Assembly: GCF_000949635.1 (NCBI RefSeq)
Contig: NZ_BAFN01000001.1
Coordinates: 2,294,001-2,358,000 of the forward strand
Length of the DNA: 64,000 bases
From: Candidatus Brocadia sinica JPN1
Lineage (GTDB): Bacteria; Planctomycetota; Brocadiia; Brocadiales; Brocadiaceae
Reading direction: 5' to 3'
This document shows, one piece after another, positions 16,494 to 26,121 of the stretch; the stretch's first letter is position 1; every line of letters starts with the position of its first letter. Below the pieces are notes generated by a model that searched no databases, was not told the origin of the DNA, and saw only the letters and a program-made list of their open reading frames with translations. The position numbers and the translations under genes were made by a program.

Positions 16494-18161
16494 ATGTCGT
16501 ATGTTGTATTAGCCCGCAGATATCGCCCTCAAACCTTTGAGGATCTGGTTGGGCAAGAGCCCATCGTAACAACTCTCAGGAATGCTATCCGCTCCAACAG
16601 AGTTGCCCATGCCTATTTGCTGGCAGGACCCCGCGGGGTGGGGAAGACTTCGATGGCACGGATACTGTCAAAGGCGCTAAACTGCCAACACGGACCTACG
16701 GATACACCCTGCAATATCTGTGATATTTGCCGAGGCATCTCCGATGGGAATGATATTGATGTTTTAGAAATTGATGGCGCTTCCAACCGGGGGATCGATG
16801 AGGTGCGAAATATCCGGCAAAACGTCGGCTATGCTCCGTCCCGGGCTCGTTATAAAATTTATATCATCGATGAAGTTCATATGCTTACCCGTGAGGCTTT
16901 TAACGCACTCCTGAAGACTCTCGAAGAACCACCGTCACACGTCAAGTTTATTTTTGCTACAACAGCAGCCAATCGCCTTCCTGAAACTGTGCAGTCCCGA
17001 TGCCAGCGGTTCGATTTTAAAAATATTTCCATCCACGATATTGAAAAGCGGCTTTTGGATATCTGCAAGGCTGAAGGTGTGCTGGTCGAACCCGCTGCCA
17101 TTCACATGATTGCAAGATATGCCAGGGGTGGGTTGCGGGATTCTCAGTCGGTTTTGGACCAACTCCTTTCATTTTGCAAGGACAGGATTTCGCCGGAAGA
17201 TGTAAATTTTGTTTTGGGTTGTATTGATGAAGACAAGATCCATGGTATGTTCGACAGCTTTGCCAAAAAGGATGTATCCTCTGCCTTGAGGATTGTGGAT
17301 GAGGTTTTAACTGAAGGAAAGACGCCGGGGGAATTTATTGACCAGTTGCTCTCGTGCGTCAGGGATCTTTTGATCTTTTCTTCCTGTGGTCAAGAGGCAA
17401 CGTGGTTTGAGTTTAATGCCTCTTTTGTGCGACGACATGGAAAATCTTTTTCTTGTGATACCCTGGTGTATATGGTCCAAATCCTTTCGGATTCGAAGAT
17501 GCGTACGACAGACTCCCTCTTGCAGCGTATTTTGCTGGAAATGGCTGTAATTAAGTTGTGCCGGATGGAATCTGTTGGTTTGTTGAATGAAATTGTAGAA
17601 AAGATTGCATCATTGGAAGATAGACTTGTGCGTTGCGATAGTGTGCCAGGGAGGAAAAATGAAGAAATAGCGCCGGTTCAAAAATCTGTTGCTCAGCAAA
17701 TGGTGTTGGAATCAGTATCAGAGGAATATCATACGGCAGCGGCTAAAGGTAATGATTTCGAGAACCTGAGTGATGAAAAAAGTGTTTGGGGGAAGGTGCT
17801 GCTCATGGTTCAGAGCAAAAAAAAGTCAACCTGGGCGCTTTTGAAAGAAGGCCGATGTGTTGGGTTCAAGGACGGGGAAATAAGCATCGAATTTCCCGGT
17901 AATTGCTCATTTCACAAAGAAAAACTTGATCAAACCGAAGAAAAGAAACTTATCGAACAGTGTGCCAAAGAGGTAGTGCAGAGAGACGTGAGGCTAAAAC
18001 TTGTAGTATCCAAAAATGGAAGTCCTGAAAAAAGAAAAACGGATGTATCCTCGGGGCATGAATCTTCTCATCTGCAGCCGGTCGATTCGCTACTTTCTGA
18101 GCCTGCAGTAAAAAAGACCCTGGACCTTTTTGGTGGGCACGTCGTTAAGGTTAATAAATAA
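16494..18161 (+). CDS. dnaX: DNA polymerase III tau/gamma subunit
   Basis: A 555-residue clamp-loader ATPase that organises the replicative polymerase. AAA+ features: Walker A GPRGVGKT (45-52), the four-Cys zinc module (Cys64, 73, 76, 79), Walker B IIDEVH and the SRC motif QSRCQRF. The C-terminal 170 residues would be the tau-specific part. At 17817-17824 an A8 run is read in frame as AAA-AAA-AAG (Lys442-444); slippage by -1 would add 25 residues and stop at 17900-17902, giving a gamma-like form of about 469 residues. The ybaB-recR pair follows, the usual dnaX-ybaB-recR order. Confidence 0.96.
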   Translation: MSYVVLARRYRPQTFEDLVGQEPIVTTLRNAIRSNRVAHAYLLAGPRGVGKTSMARILSKALNCQHGPTDTPCNICDICRGISDGNDIDVLEIDGASNRGIDEVRNIRQNVGYAPSRARYKIYIIDEVHMLTREAFNALLKTLEEPPSHVKFIFATTAANRLPETVQSRCQRFDFKNISIHDIEKRLLDICKAEGVLVEPAAIHMIARYARGGLRDSQSVLDQLLSFCKDRISPEDVNFVLGCIDEDKIHGMFDSFAKKDVSSALRIVDEVLTEGKTPGEFIDQLLSCVRDLLIFSSCGQEATWFEFNASFVRRHGKSFSCDTLVYMVQILSDSKMRTTDSLLQRILLEMAVIKLCRMESVGLLNEIVEKIASLEDRLVRCDSVPGRKNEEIAPVQKSVAQQMVLESVSEEYHTAAAKGNDFENLSDEKSVWGKVLLMVQSKKKSTWALLKEGRCVGFKDGEISIEFPGNCSFHKEKLDQTEEKKLIEQCAKEVVQRDVRLKLVVSKNGSPEKRKTDVSSGHESSHLQPVDSLLSEPAVKKTLDLFGGHVVKVNK

Positions 18162-18180
18162 GAGAGAGGAGGTCAATGCG

Positions 18181-18531
18181 ATGAAAGGTTTTGGTAATAT
18201 TGCAGAAATGATGAAACAGGCACAAAAACAGGCGCAAAAAATGCAAAAGCAGATGGAAGAGATTCAAAATGATTTGAAGGAACGTGTTGTAGAGGCCAGT
18301 TCCGGTGGTGGAATGGTCACTGTGCACATGAATGGCAAGCAGGAGATTCTCTCTATCAAGATCGACCCGGAGGTGGTAGATCCGAAAGACGTACAGATGC
18401 TCGAAGACCTGATTCTTTCTGCTATTTCACAAGCACTTAAGAAATCACAGGAGTTATACCAGTCTGAGATGGGAAAAGTTACCGGAGGGCTGAATATGCC
18501 CGGAATGCAGGGATTGTTTGGTGGTATGTAA
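18181..18531 (+). CDS. ybaB: YbaB/EbfC nucleoid-associated protein
   Basis: A 116-residue DNA-binding protein of the YbaB/EbfC family. It starts at the ATG at 18181 ([20 protein letters not shown]) behind a strong GAGAGGAGG ribosome site; an in-frame upstream extension overlapping dnaX is unlikely. The Met/Gln/Lys-rich helix, the central [17 protein letters not shown] strand region and the Gly-rich end ([10 protein letters not shown]) are characteristic. It sits between dnaX and recR as in many bacteria. Family members bind DNA as dimers; the exact role is unclear. Confidence 0.95.
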   Translation: MKGFGNIAEMMKQAQKQAQKMQKQMEEIQNDLKERVVEASSGGGMVTVHMNGKQEILSIKIDPEVVDPKDVQMLEDLILSAISQALKKSQELYQSEMGKVTGGLNMPGMQGLFGGM

Positions 18532-18575
18532 GCGACGGAAATGATTAAAAAGAGTGATTTAAGAGGTTTTTTGTT

Positions 18576-19184
18576 TTGAATGCGTATCCGCAATCCGTGA
18601 TAAAACTTATCGATGAATTCGGCAAGATGCCTGGTATAGGACAGAAAACGGCAGAACGCCTTGCGTGCCATATCTTAAAACTACCGGCAGAAGAAGCTAT
18701 GCAGCTTGCCTACGCCATCCGTGATGTAAAGAAACATGCCAAGACGTGTTCGGTCTGTTTCAATGTTTCAGAAAATGATCCGTGTCACATTTGTAGTGAT
18801 ATGTCGAGAGACAGATCTGTGATTTGTGTCGTTGAACAACTTGCGGACTTTCTGACGATAGAAAAGACGGGGAAATACCATGGCCTTTACCATGTACTCC
18901 AGGGGCATATTTCTCCATTGGAGGGTATTCACCCCGAATCTCTGACAATTGAAAAACTTTTGCAGCGAGTGAAGGCGGATCACGTGAAAGAAGTTCTTTT
19001 GGCTACGAATCTCAATATGGAAGGAGATGCAACTGCTTTGTATATTCATAAACAATTGTATGTCTTAGGTGTTCGGATTACAAGGCTTGCGCGTGGATTG
19101 CCAACGGGAAGTTATCTTGAATATGCAAATACGGCGATTGTTGCCGATGCCATCAGTGGTAGAAGTGAGATGTTAGGAGTTTAA
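18576..19184 (+). CDS. recR: Recombination mediator RecR
   Basis: A 202-residue protein of the RecFOR pathway, loading RecA at gaps. It shows the helix-hairpin-helix (MPGIGQKTAERLA), the Cys4 zinc finger (CSVCFNVSENDPCHIC) and a Toprim domain (VICVVEQ ... GLYHVLQGHISPLEGI). The best start is TTG at 18576, since the family N-terminus begins just before YPxS and no in-frame ATG fits; AAGAGG lies upstream. Confidence 0.95.
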   Translation: MNAYPQSVIKLIDEFGKMPGIGQKTAERLACHILKLPAEEAMQLAYAIRDVKKHAKTCSVCFNVSENDPCHICSDMSRDRSVICVVEQLADFLTIEKTGKYHGLYHVLQGHISPLEGIHPESLTIEKLLQRVKADHVKEVLLATNLNMEGDATALYIHKQLYVLGVRITRLARGLPTGSYLEYANTAIVADAISGRSEMLGV

Positions 19185-19212
19185 GTTCGTTTTTTATGGA
19201 AGGTGATGTTTC

Positions 19213-20652
19213 ATGAAAATGCAATCATCCTTATTACCGCAGCTTCAACAAAAGCTGAAATTGTCTCCCCAAATCATCCAATCAATTGAGATTTTACAGT
19301 TACCGTTATTGGCCCTTGTTGAGCATATACAGCAAGAGATGGTAGATAATCCTGTGCTTGAAGAGGTGTTGGATGAGAAGAAAGACGAAAATCCCAAAGA
19401 GGGGGATGATGTAGTTCAGGTTGCCGAAGATAATGAGAAAGTCGATGAAATTGATAAATTGGGCGAGATTGCCGAAGATTGGCGTGATTACTATTCACAA
19501 ACAACAGTACGACGAAATAACGTTTCGGAAGAACGTGATCAAAAGCAGGAAGCATTAGAGAACACGGCAGCCAAGCCGATGTCCCTTCATGATTATTTAA
19601 TGGGACAGTTGTCATTAATTGATATTCCGGATCATCTCGTAGAGGTATGTGAAAATACCATTTATTCAATAGACAAATCCGGATATTTGGCTAGTCCGTT
19701 AGAAGAAATTATGCAATCCCTTGAAAAACCTCTTTCTCTGGAAGAAGTCAAGGATGCATTGAAGATTATTCAGACATTGGAACCGCCCGGTGTTGGCGCC
19801 AGGAACCTGCAAGAATGTTTAATGCTCCAACTGGACAAACGGGACCCAAATTATCAACTGACAAAGGAACTACTCCTCAATCACCTGGAAGATATCGAAA
19901 TGAAGAAATATCCCCTCATAGCAAAAAAGACCGGATACAGCCTGGAGGTGATAAAGAGACAAGTGGAGTTTATACGTACGTTGAACCCCAAGCCTGGTTC
20001 TCTTTTTTGTGATGAGACTATTCCGTATGTAGTTCCAGAAGTAAAAGTAGAATATATTGATGGGAAATACGAGGTATTTCTTATTGACAACACCAATCTG
20101 CCTCATTTACATATCAGTTCTTTTTATAGGAAATTTTTGAATGAGAATGGCACTGACACATCGACGCGCCAGTATATACAAAAGAAAATTGAATCGGCGA
20201 AATGGCTCATTGATGCTATTGAACAGAGACGGAGTACGTTATATAAGGTAGCCTCTAAAATAGTAGAGTTACAAAAGGATTTTCTTGATGAGGGAATCCA
20301 TCGTCTTCGGACGCTCAAGATGCAAGATGTTGCAGATGTTGTTGGCGTACACGTTTCAACGGTAAGCCGTGCCATTGCGCATAAGTATATTCAGACACCG
20401 CAGGGCATATTCGAAATGAAATTCTTCTTTACGGGAGGTTTTCAGAATGTAGACGGGTCAATGGAATCATGGGAAGCGATAAGGCAGAAGCTTGCCGAGA
20501 TTGTTGCAAAAGAAAATAAAGCAAATCCATTGAGCGATGAAGAAGTCGCTGAAAAATTACATGCATCCGGTATCGCCATCGCCAGGAGAACGGTGACAAA
20601 ATATAGACGGATTATGAAAATACCATCATCAAGACAGAGGAGGGAATATTAA
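19213..20652 (+). CDS. rpoN: RNA polymerase sigma-54 factor
   Basis: A 479-residue sigma factor that recognises -24/-12 promoters and needs AAA+ activators. Region I is Gln/Leu-rich (KLKLSPQIIQSIEILQLP); a variable acidic region II follows; the DNA-binding part has a helix-turn-helix (DVADVVGVHVSTVSRAIAHK) and the RpoN box ARRTVTKYRRIMKIPSS at the C-terminus. An AAGGTGATG stretch precedes the ATG. No sigma-54 activator gene lies in the window. The next gene starts at the base after the stop. Confidence 0.97.
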   Translation: MKMQSSLLPQLQQKLKLSPQIIQSIEILQLPLLALVEHIQQEMVDNPVLEEVLDEKKDENPKEGDDVVQVAEDNEKVDEIDKLGEIAEDWRDYYSQTTVRRNNVSEERDQKQEALENTAAKPMSLHDYLMGQLSLIDIPDHLVEVCENTIYSIDKSGYLASPLEEIMQSLEKPLSLEEVKDALKIIQTLEPPGVGARNLQECLMLQLDKRDPNYQLTKELLLNHLEDIEMKKYPLIAKKTGYSLEVIKRQVEFIRTLNPKPGSLFCDETIPYVVPEVKVEYIDGKYEVFLIDNTNLPHLHISSFYRKFLNENGTDTSTRQYIQKKIESAKWLIDAIEQRRSTLYKVASKIVELQKDFLDEGIHRLRTLKMQDVADVVGVHVSTVSRAIAHKYIQTPQGIFEMKFFFTGGFQNVDGSMESWEAIRQKLAEIVAKENKANPLSDEEVAEKLHASGIAIARRTVTKYRRIMKIPSSRQRREY

Positions 20653-20862
20653 TTGATAAAGCAAAAAACTTCCCTGACAAATATCCTCTTTTTTATTATA
20701 AGTGTGGCGGTTCTCTGGTGTTCGGCCAGCTGCTCTCCCACCGATAAGTATCACAGCAAAAGACACGACGATACTATGAAGAAAGATATCGATGCTGCAC
20801 ACCGGGACATCGACAGGGTGCTGGGATTGGATGAGCCTTCTCCACTGATAGAAGAAAAATAA
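20653..20862 (+). CDS. Small putative lipoprotein
   Basis: A 69-residue protein of unknown function starting with TTG directly after the rpoN TAA. It has a lipoprotein-type signal: Lys-rich start, hydrophobic stretch LFFIISVAVLW and a lipobox-like SASC with Cys at about 27. The mature part is about 43 polar residues rich in His and Asp. Coupled translation with rpoN is suggested by abutment. I do not recognise a family. Confidence 0.6.
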   Translation: MIKQKTSLTNILFFIISVAVLWCSASCSPTDKYHSKRHDDTMKKDIDAAHRDIDRVLGLDEPSPLIEEK

Positions 20863-20936
20863 CGTCTCAAAAGTGAAATCACTATTCACCCGCTGTCAAT
20901 AAAGCATATCTATTCCTTAATCCCGATAGGGCGATA

Positions 20937-22517
20937 ATGGATTTTGATCTCATAATAAAAAATGGAACGGTAATCGATGGCACAGGTATGGCCGGGCAAA
21001 ATCTGGATATTGGCATCAGGCAAGATACGATTACCCTTTTGGATCCGTATATTCCCGACAACGGGTGTCCTACCGTTTATGCAAAAGGGATGATTGTTGC
21101 CCCAGGATTTGTTGATATCCATTCCCACAGTGATTTTTTGTGGCTTGTTCGCCCGGAAAGTGACAGCAAAATACTCGATGGCGTAACTACGGAGATTTGC
21201 GGAAACTGTGGTCTGTCCGCCTTTCCATTGCGCGGGAAGATGTTGGAGAGACGAACCCAGGGGTTAGCAAAATATGGCATTGTTCCTGCCTGGCAATCGG
21301 CTGCAGAGTTTTACGAGGTAGCGGAAAAAGGTAAAAGTTCTATCAACAGGGCATTCCTTGTTGGCCATGGGAATATCAGGGCATGTGTCATTGAATATGA
21401 AAACAGAAGGCCTGATCCGTATGAATTAGTTTACATGAAGAAAGATCTGGAAGAAGCCATGCAGTCCGGGGCGTTTGGCATGTCCAGCGGCCTGATCTAT
21501 CCGCCGGGATGTTATGCAACGACAGGGGAGATTACGGAAATGTGCAGGGTAATTGAGAAATATGGCGGCTTTTATACAACCCATATTCGGAATGAAGGTG
21601 ATTTGCTTGAAGATGCCCTTACAGAGGCAATTGAAGTGTCAAAACGCTCGGGGGTCAGATTGCAGGTATCTCACCTTAAGACATCTGGAAACCGAAACTG
21701 GCATAAGATCGAAGACATAAAAACGATTATTGAGCATGCTATTGGCGAAGGGATTGATGTTACCTGCGATCGTTATCCCTATATTGCAGCTGCTACCGAT
21801 CTGGACGTGGTCCTGCCAAATTGGGTCTATGAAGGTGGTGCCGAAAAACAAATCCAGCGATTAAAAGATGCAAATACCCGAAAGCACATTGCAAAGGAAG
21901 TATCCCGGGAGTACGATGATACTTTCTGGAATGGACTCATGATTTCATCTGTCTGCTATGATAAAAATAAGTGGATGGAAGGGAAAACAATCTCAGAGAT
22001 TGCAAAGGATCTCAATAAGCCCCCTCTAGAAACTATTTTTGATTTGCTTATAGATGAAGATACCAGGGTAGATATTTTTTTGTTCAGTATGTGCGAAGAA
22101 AATCTGGAGAGGATACTGCTCTGGGATTTTGTATTTATTGGATCTGATAGTTCTCTGCGCGCCAGGGAAGGGATCCTGAGTGAAGGCAAACCTCATCCAC
22201 GGAGCTATGGAACTTTTTCCCGTGTTTTGGGAAGATTTTGCCGGGAAGAGAAAGTCCTTTCCGTGGAAAAGGCTATCCAGAAGATGACGGGTCTGCCTGC
22301 ACAAAAAGTCGGGTTGGCTAGAAGAGGTTTGATAAGAGAGGGATATTTTGCAGACATAACCATTTTTCATCCTGAAAAGATTACTGATAAAAGCACATTT
22401 ACGGAGCCCCATCAATATTCGGAAGGGATAGAATACGTGATAGTAAATGGAAAGATTACCGTAAGTAATGGTAGGCACAATGGCACAACGAATGGACGTA
22501 TATTGCGAAAAATATAG
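20937..22517 (+). CDS. N-acyl-D-amino-acid deacylase family amidohydrolase
   Basis: A 526-residue metal-dependent amidohydrolase of the D-aminoacylase type, predicted to remove the acyl group from N-acyl-D-amino acids. Metal-binding elements are visible: HSHSDF near residue 63, EICGNCGLSAFP with the Cys that bridges zinc in this family, THIRNEG and QVSHLKTSG supplying His ligands, and GSDSSLRAR near the C-terminal Asp. The N- and C-terminal strands form the usual beta-sandwich (IIKNGTVIDGTG). The natural substrate is unknown; cell-wall D-amino-acid recycling is possible. No signal peptide is seen. Confidence 0.9.
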   Translation: MDFDLIIKNGTVIDGTGMAGQNLDIGIRQDTITLLDPYIPDNGCPTVYAKGMIVAPGFVDIHSHSDFLWLVRPESDSKILDGVTTEICGNCGLSAFPLRGKMLERRTQGLAKYGIVPAWQSAAEFYEVAEKGKSSINRAFLVGHGNIRACVIEYENRRPDPYELVYMKKDLEEAMQSGAFGMSSGLIYPPGCYATTGEITEMCRVIEKYGGFYTTHIRNEGDLLEDALTEAIEVSKRSGVRLQVSHLKTSGNRNWHKIEDIKTIIEHAIGEGIDVTCDRYPYIAAATDLDVVLPNWVYEGGAEKQIQRLKDANTRKHIAKEVSREYDDTFWNGLMISSVCYDKNKWMEGKTISEIAKDLNKPPLETIFDLLIDEDTRVDIFLFSMCEENLERILLWDFVFIGSDSSLRAREGILSEGKPHPRSYGTFSRVLGRFCREEKVLSVEKAIQKMTGLPAQKVGLARRGLIREGYFADITIFHPEKITDKSTFTEPHQYSEGIEYVIVNGKITVSNGRHNGTTNGRILRKI

Positions 22518-22534
22518 TAACTATTCGCCGACGA

Positions 22535-23194
22535 ATGAATGTGGATTTCCACGATAACAGATTCAAGACGGAAATTGAGGCAAAGTTTATTTGTCCTGAT
22601 GGACTTGGCTTGGATATCCTTCTGTATGTTGTAAAAACCCTTGGTTTCCAATACGCCAAAGAAAAACCGTGTTTTCAGACGGATGTCTACTTTGATACAC
22701 CACGATATACACTCCTCAATTCCGATATTGGCCTGCGCATCCGTCAAAGGGGTGAAGACTATGTGGGAGCCTGCAAATTGTCTAAAAATCAGCAAGGCGC
22801 CATCTTCGAACGTAAGGAACATGAATGGATACTTTCTCGCGACGAAATAAAACTCTGGAGTGAAGAGAAAAAACTAACGATCCCACCATCAATCATCGAT
22901 GCCCTGAACCTCTGTGGGCAAACATTAAGAAAGGTATTGGTAATAAAGACACTGCGTTATACCGCAACAATTCATGGTAACGAAGGATTTAAGGCAGAGT
23001 TGTCCCTCGATGAAGTAACATTTCGTGGACACAAGGGCCAAAAACAGTATCGGGAAATCGAAGCAGAACTAGTAAACGGGCGATTTGAACAGCTCAAACA
23101 AGTCACCGATAGCCTGCAAAATCAGTTAAAATTGCAACCCGCCGTCGACTCAAAATACAAAACAGGGCTGATGCTGGTTGGAACACAAGCCTGA
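22535..23194 (+). CDS. CYTH-domain (class IV adenylate cyclase-like) protein
   Basis: A 219-residue protein with the CYTH ExExK signature (EIEAKF near residue 12), then DVYFDTP, GLRIRQRG, the basic strands with ERKEHEW, and a late acidic strand (YREIEAELV). CYTH proteins form a triphosphate tunnel and include class IV adenylate cyclases, thiamine triphosphatases and inorganic triphosphatases; the activity here cannot be told. No CHAD domain follows. It starts 17 bases after the deacylase stop and is probably cotranscribed. Confidence 0.88.
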   Translation: MNVDFHDNRFKTEIEAKFICPDGLGLDILLYVVKTLGFQYAKEKPCFQTDVYFDTPRYTLLNSDIGLRIRQRGEDYVGACKLSKNQQGAIFERKEHEWILSRDEIKLWSEEKKLTIPPSIIDALNLCGQTLRKVLVIKTLRYTATIHGNEGFKAELSLDEVTFRGHKGQKQYREIEAELVNGRFEQLKQVTDSLQNQLKLQPAVDSKYKTGLMLVGTQA

Positions 23195-23511
23195 GCCCTG
23201 AACTCCACAAGGGAAATAGTACGATAACAGCAGAATGACTCAAAAATCTTTCTAAGGAAGTATTCGTTACGGTTTCTCTGCACTGCAGTATTTATGCTTA
23301 ATAGGCGCAGTAATTATACTGCAATTTCAGTAATACGATCCGATACCTTGTTTTATTCCGTTTCTTGTCATATCATAAAGCTTGATATAGCAAGACTTTG
23401 TGGAACTAATACAAAAACTACTTTTTCTGTATGTTAGGCACATTATTTGTTGTTTTGTATGCAGGTAAGAGAATCTTGTATCATGTATCTAACTTTAACT
23501 GGAGGTTTACT
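23195..23511. other. 317-base gap upstream of pssA
   Basis: No gene is recognised here. It contains an 8-base inverted repeat, TGCAGTAT (23284-23291) and ATACTGCA (23316-23323), and AT-rich stretches near 23360-23420 with no convincing promoter spacing. A GGAGG ribosome site (23501-23505) at the end serves pssA. Confidence 0.5.
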
Positions 23512-24243
23512 TTGGAAATAAAAAAAATGTTACCCACCATGGTAACTATGGGGAATATTATATGCGGTTTTGTTTCGGTACTATGTGTTTCAAATCAGAA
23601 GTTTGAACTTGCCGCATGGTTGATTGTGGTTGCCATGGCATTAGATGCCTTTGACGGAAGACTTGCCCGTATGATGAAGAGCACCAGCAAGACGGGAGCT
23701 CAGTTGGATTCCATGGCAGATTTGGTAACATTCGGCATTGCGCCAGCCGTTCTTATGATTAAGACGTGCGACAATTTCCCGGTTATCTTTTTGTGGGGCA
23801 TTGGCTTGTTTTTTATGATGTGCGCCGCTTTCCGGTTGGCAAGATTTAACGTACAAAAGGAAGATGGTGTAAATATACCAAAACATTTTTTCACGGGATT
23901 ACCCACCACGCTTTCGGGGGGGACGATTGCACAGCTCGTTATTCTTAATCATTTTGTGCAAACAAGATTTGGACCGAATGTAGTTGCTATACTTTTGCCC
24001 ATTGTTACGTTTGTACTAGGCTTGTTTATGGTCAGCAAAGTTCCGTTTTTTAATATTACAAGCAAAATCGGTTTTCGGCAGGGTATTTGGGCCATGGTAT
24101 TAGAATTTTCTGCGGCCATTTTATTCTTTGTAATTACCCCGGAATTGGCGCTATCAACGGTATTAAGCTGTTATCTGATCATATGTGCGATGTATGGAGT
24201 GGTAAAAGGCAAACATCTGAACAAGGGATACTCTACAACATAA
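23512..24243 (+). CDS. pssA: CDP-diacylglycerol-serine O-phosphatidyltransferase
   Basis: An integral membrane enzyme that makes phosphatidylserine, the precursor of phosphatidylethanolamine. The CDP-alcohol phosphotransferase motif is complete: DAFDGRLAR, then GAQLDSMAD. Multiple hydrophobic segments follow. I chose the TTG at 23512 (MEIKKMLPTMVTMGN, 243 residues) because GGAGG lies six bases before it and family members begin near LPT; the open frame extends to 23431 but that part is not family-like. No psd decarboxylase is visible in the window. Confidence 0.93.
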   Translation: MEIKKMLPTMVTMGNIICGFVSVLCVSNQKFELAAWLIVVAMALDAFDGRLARMMKSTSKTGAQLDSMADLVTFGIAPAVLMIKTCDNFPVIFLWGIGLFFMMCAAFRLARFNVQKEDGVNIPKHFFTGLPTTLSGGTIAQLVILNHFVQTRFGPNVVAILLPIVTFVLGLFMVSKVPFFNITSKIGFRQGIWAMVLEFSAAILFFVITPELALSTVLSCYLIICAMYGVVKGKHLNKGYSTT

Positions 24244-24316
24244 ACTTTTATTTTTATCGTGCCCACTCAGCATGGGTGCAGTACAGGTCTGTGGTCATGA
24301 GAGGATGGCGATGAAT

Positions 24317-24334
24317 AACGGTTCCGTTCTTTTT
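24317..24334 (+). terminator. Weak terminator-like hairpin after pssA
   Basis: AACGGTTCCGTT (24317-24328) can form a short stem with a tiny loop, followed closely by CTTTTT. It lies between the convergent pssA and suhB. The stem is short, so this is tentative. Confidence 0.35.
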
Positions 24335-24372
24335 GCGATGTGTTTAAGATCCATAATACCTTAAATAGCTAC

Positions 24373-25182
24373 TCACTTCTTAAAGGTTTTTTGAATAATT
24401 TCCAGCATCTCATGATGAACTCCTTTGGAACCTGCAATGATGTTACCGGTTTTTAGATATTGATCATTGCCTTTAAAATCTGTGACCATACCACCTGCCT
24501 CTTCTACCAGAAGTGCACCTGCAGCCATGTCCCATGGCGACAGGGCACATTCAAAAAACCCTCCAAAAATATCCTCTGCCGTATACGCAAGGTCGAGACA
24601 GGCTGAACCTCCCCTTCTGATACCGGTGGCACACATGAAAAAATCTTTAAATACCTTAAGATAGGGGTCAATAATGTCTTTTATTCTATAAGGAAAACCG
24701 GTTGCAATCAACGAGGTGTTCAGTGTTTTGGAGTGGGAGACCTGGATGCGTTTGTTATTTTTAAAAGATCCATGTCCCTTCATTGCAGAATAAGTGTTTT
24801 CCCTGAGAGGATCGTAGATGAGGCCAACTGCCAGATTCCCCTCGATTTCTAAGGCAATTGAGATTGCAAAATTCGGCAGGCCGTGGATATAATTTAAAGT
24901 GCCGTCCAGGGGATCGATAATCCATAAAAAGGCGGAAGTATTTTTTTCTTCCAAAGATTCTTCTGCTAAGATGCCATGGTTGTTAAAATGAGATTTAATA
25001 TGGCCTTTGATAATTTCCTCAGATTTTTTATCAACATCAGTGACGTAATCGTTTTTGGCCTTTTCGTCGATCATTGAGGGGCACACTTTCCCAAAATGTT
25101 CTTTTAAAATAACGCCGGCGTGAAGGGCGGCCTCCCTTGCAACTTCAAGATATGTATTTAAATCATGTGGATTTGTTGTCAT
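24373..25182 (-). CDS. suhB: Inositol monophosphatase family protein (SuhB-like)
   Basis: A 269-residue Mg-dependent phosphatase of the inositol monophosphatase/SuhB family. Metal-binding motifs: EES in GILAEESLEE, WIIDPLDGTLNYIHG and the late WDMAAGALLVEEAGG. I start it at the ATG at 25182 (MTTNPHDLNTYLE); the open frame extends much further but that part would overlap purC and is not conserved-looking. It may hydrolyse inositol phosphate or a related substrate, or act like SuhB in rRNA transcription. It follows purC by 22 bases on the same strand. Confidence 0.92.
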   Translation of the reverse strand: MTTNPHDLNTYLEVAREAALHAGVILKEHFGKVCPSMIDEKAKNDYVTDVDKKSEEIIKGHIKSHFNNHGILAEESLEEKNTSAFLWIIDPLDGTLNYIHGLPNFAISIALEIEGNLAVGLIYDPLRENTYSAMKGHGSFKNNKRIQVSHSKTLNTSLIATGFPYRIKDIIDPYLKVFKDFFMCATGIRRGGSACLDLAYTAEDIFGGFFECALSPWDMAAGALLVEEAGGMVTDFKGNDQYLKTGNIIAGSKGVHHEMLEIIQKTFKK

Positions 25183-25204
25183 TCTTCTAATGAAAAGACG
25201 TTTT

Positions 25205-26110
25205 TCAGATAAGGCTTTTTCCCGTGAGTGCATTATAGGCACTGAGGTATTTTTCAGAAGTTTTTTGGATGATGTCAGGGGGAAGGGCTGGCGCCGGCGG
25301 TTTCTTGTCCCAATAGATGCTCTCGAGATAATCGCGGATAAACTGCTTATCGTAAGAGTGTTGTGGTTTTCCCGGCTCATAACCTTCTTGTGGCCAAAAG
25401 CGTGATGAATCCGGGGTGAGCGCCTCATCAATCAGTATTGTCTTGTTATCTTTTGTGACACCCCATTCAAACTTGGTGTCACAGATGATAATGCCTTTGT
25501 CTCTTGCATAGTCGCTTGCCTTGAGATAAATTTTCATGCTCTTTTCTTTCAACTCTTCGGCGAGTTTTTTGCCAACCATATCGATAACCCTTGAAAAGGG
25601 GATATTCTCATCGTGTCCTGTTGTTGCCTTGGTAGAAGGGGTAAAAATGGGTTCAGGCAGCTTGTCAGATTCTTTCAGTCCGGCAGGCAATTTTATCCCA
25701 CAAATTGACTGGGTCTTCTGGTATTCTTTCCAGCCAGAACCGGCTAAATAACCCCGAATGATGCACTCTACCGGGATGACAGCCACCTTCTTCACGAGCA
25801 TGGAACGACCCTGCAGGATGTCTTTTTGTCTCGCAATAACGTCGTTGTTCATTTTCTCAATCTGGGTGGTAATAAGGTGGTTCTCGATAATGTCAGAGGT
25901 GTATTTGAACCAAAATTCAGAAAGTCCGGTGAGTACCTTCCCTTTGTATGGAATACCGTTTGGCAGAACTACATCGAATGCCGAGATACGGTCTGTGGCA
26001 ATGATTAATAAGGTGTCATTAATTTCATAAATGTCCCGTACCTTGCCACGGTTGCATAATTTGAGTTGTGGTATGTTCGTGGTAAGGATGGGAATGGTTT
26101 TTTTGTTCAT
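25205..26110 (-). CDS. purC: Phosphoribosylaminoimidazole-succinocarboxamide synthase
   Basis: A 301-residue SAICAR synthetase, joining aspartate to CAIR with ATP in purine synthesis. Signature stretches: GKVRDIYEIND near the N-terminus, IIATDRISAFDVVLPNGIP, VECIIRGYLAGSGWKEYQ, ICDTKFEWG, and DEALTPDSSRFWP. Length matches the longer PurC form. It starts 11 bases after the DnaJ-TPR gene and precedes suhB, so the three form a probable operon. Confidence 0.97.
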   Translation of the reverse strand: MNKKTIPILTTNIPQLKLCNRGKVRDIYEINDTLLIIATDRISAFDVVLPNGIPYKGKVLTGLSEFWFKYTSDIIENHLITTQIEKMNNDVIARQKDILQGRSMLVKKVAVIPVECIIRGYLAGSGWKEYQKTQSICGIKLPAGLKESDKLPEPIFTPSTKATTGHDENIPFSRVIDMVGKKLAEELKEKSMKIYLKASDYARDKGIIICDTKFEWGVTKDNKTILIDEALTPDSSRFWPQEGYEPGKPQHSYDKQFIRDYLESIYWDKKPPAPALPPDIIQKTSEKYLSAYNALTGKSLI

Positions 26111-26121
26111 CGGTTATAGTT

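Noticed and set aside
23425-23450. Sigma-54-like promoter (GGCAC ... TTGT) upstream of pssA
   Set aside because: The -12 GC is missing at the required spacing.
24373-25431. The longer suhB frame beginning at 25431
   Set aside because: Its first 83 codons would overlap purC and have no family similarity; the ATG at 25182 fits the family N-terminus.
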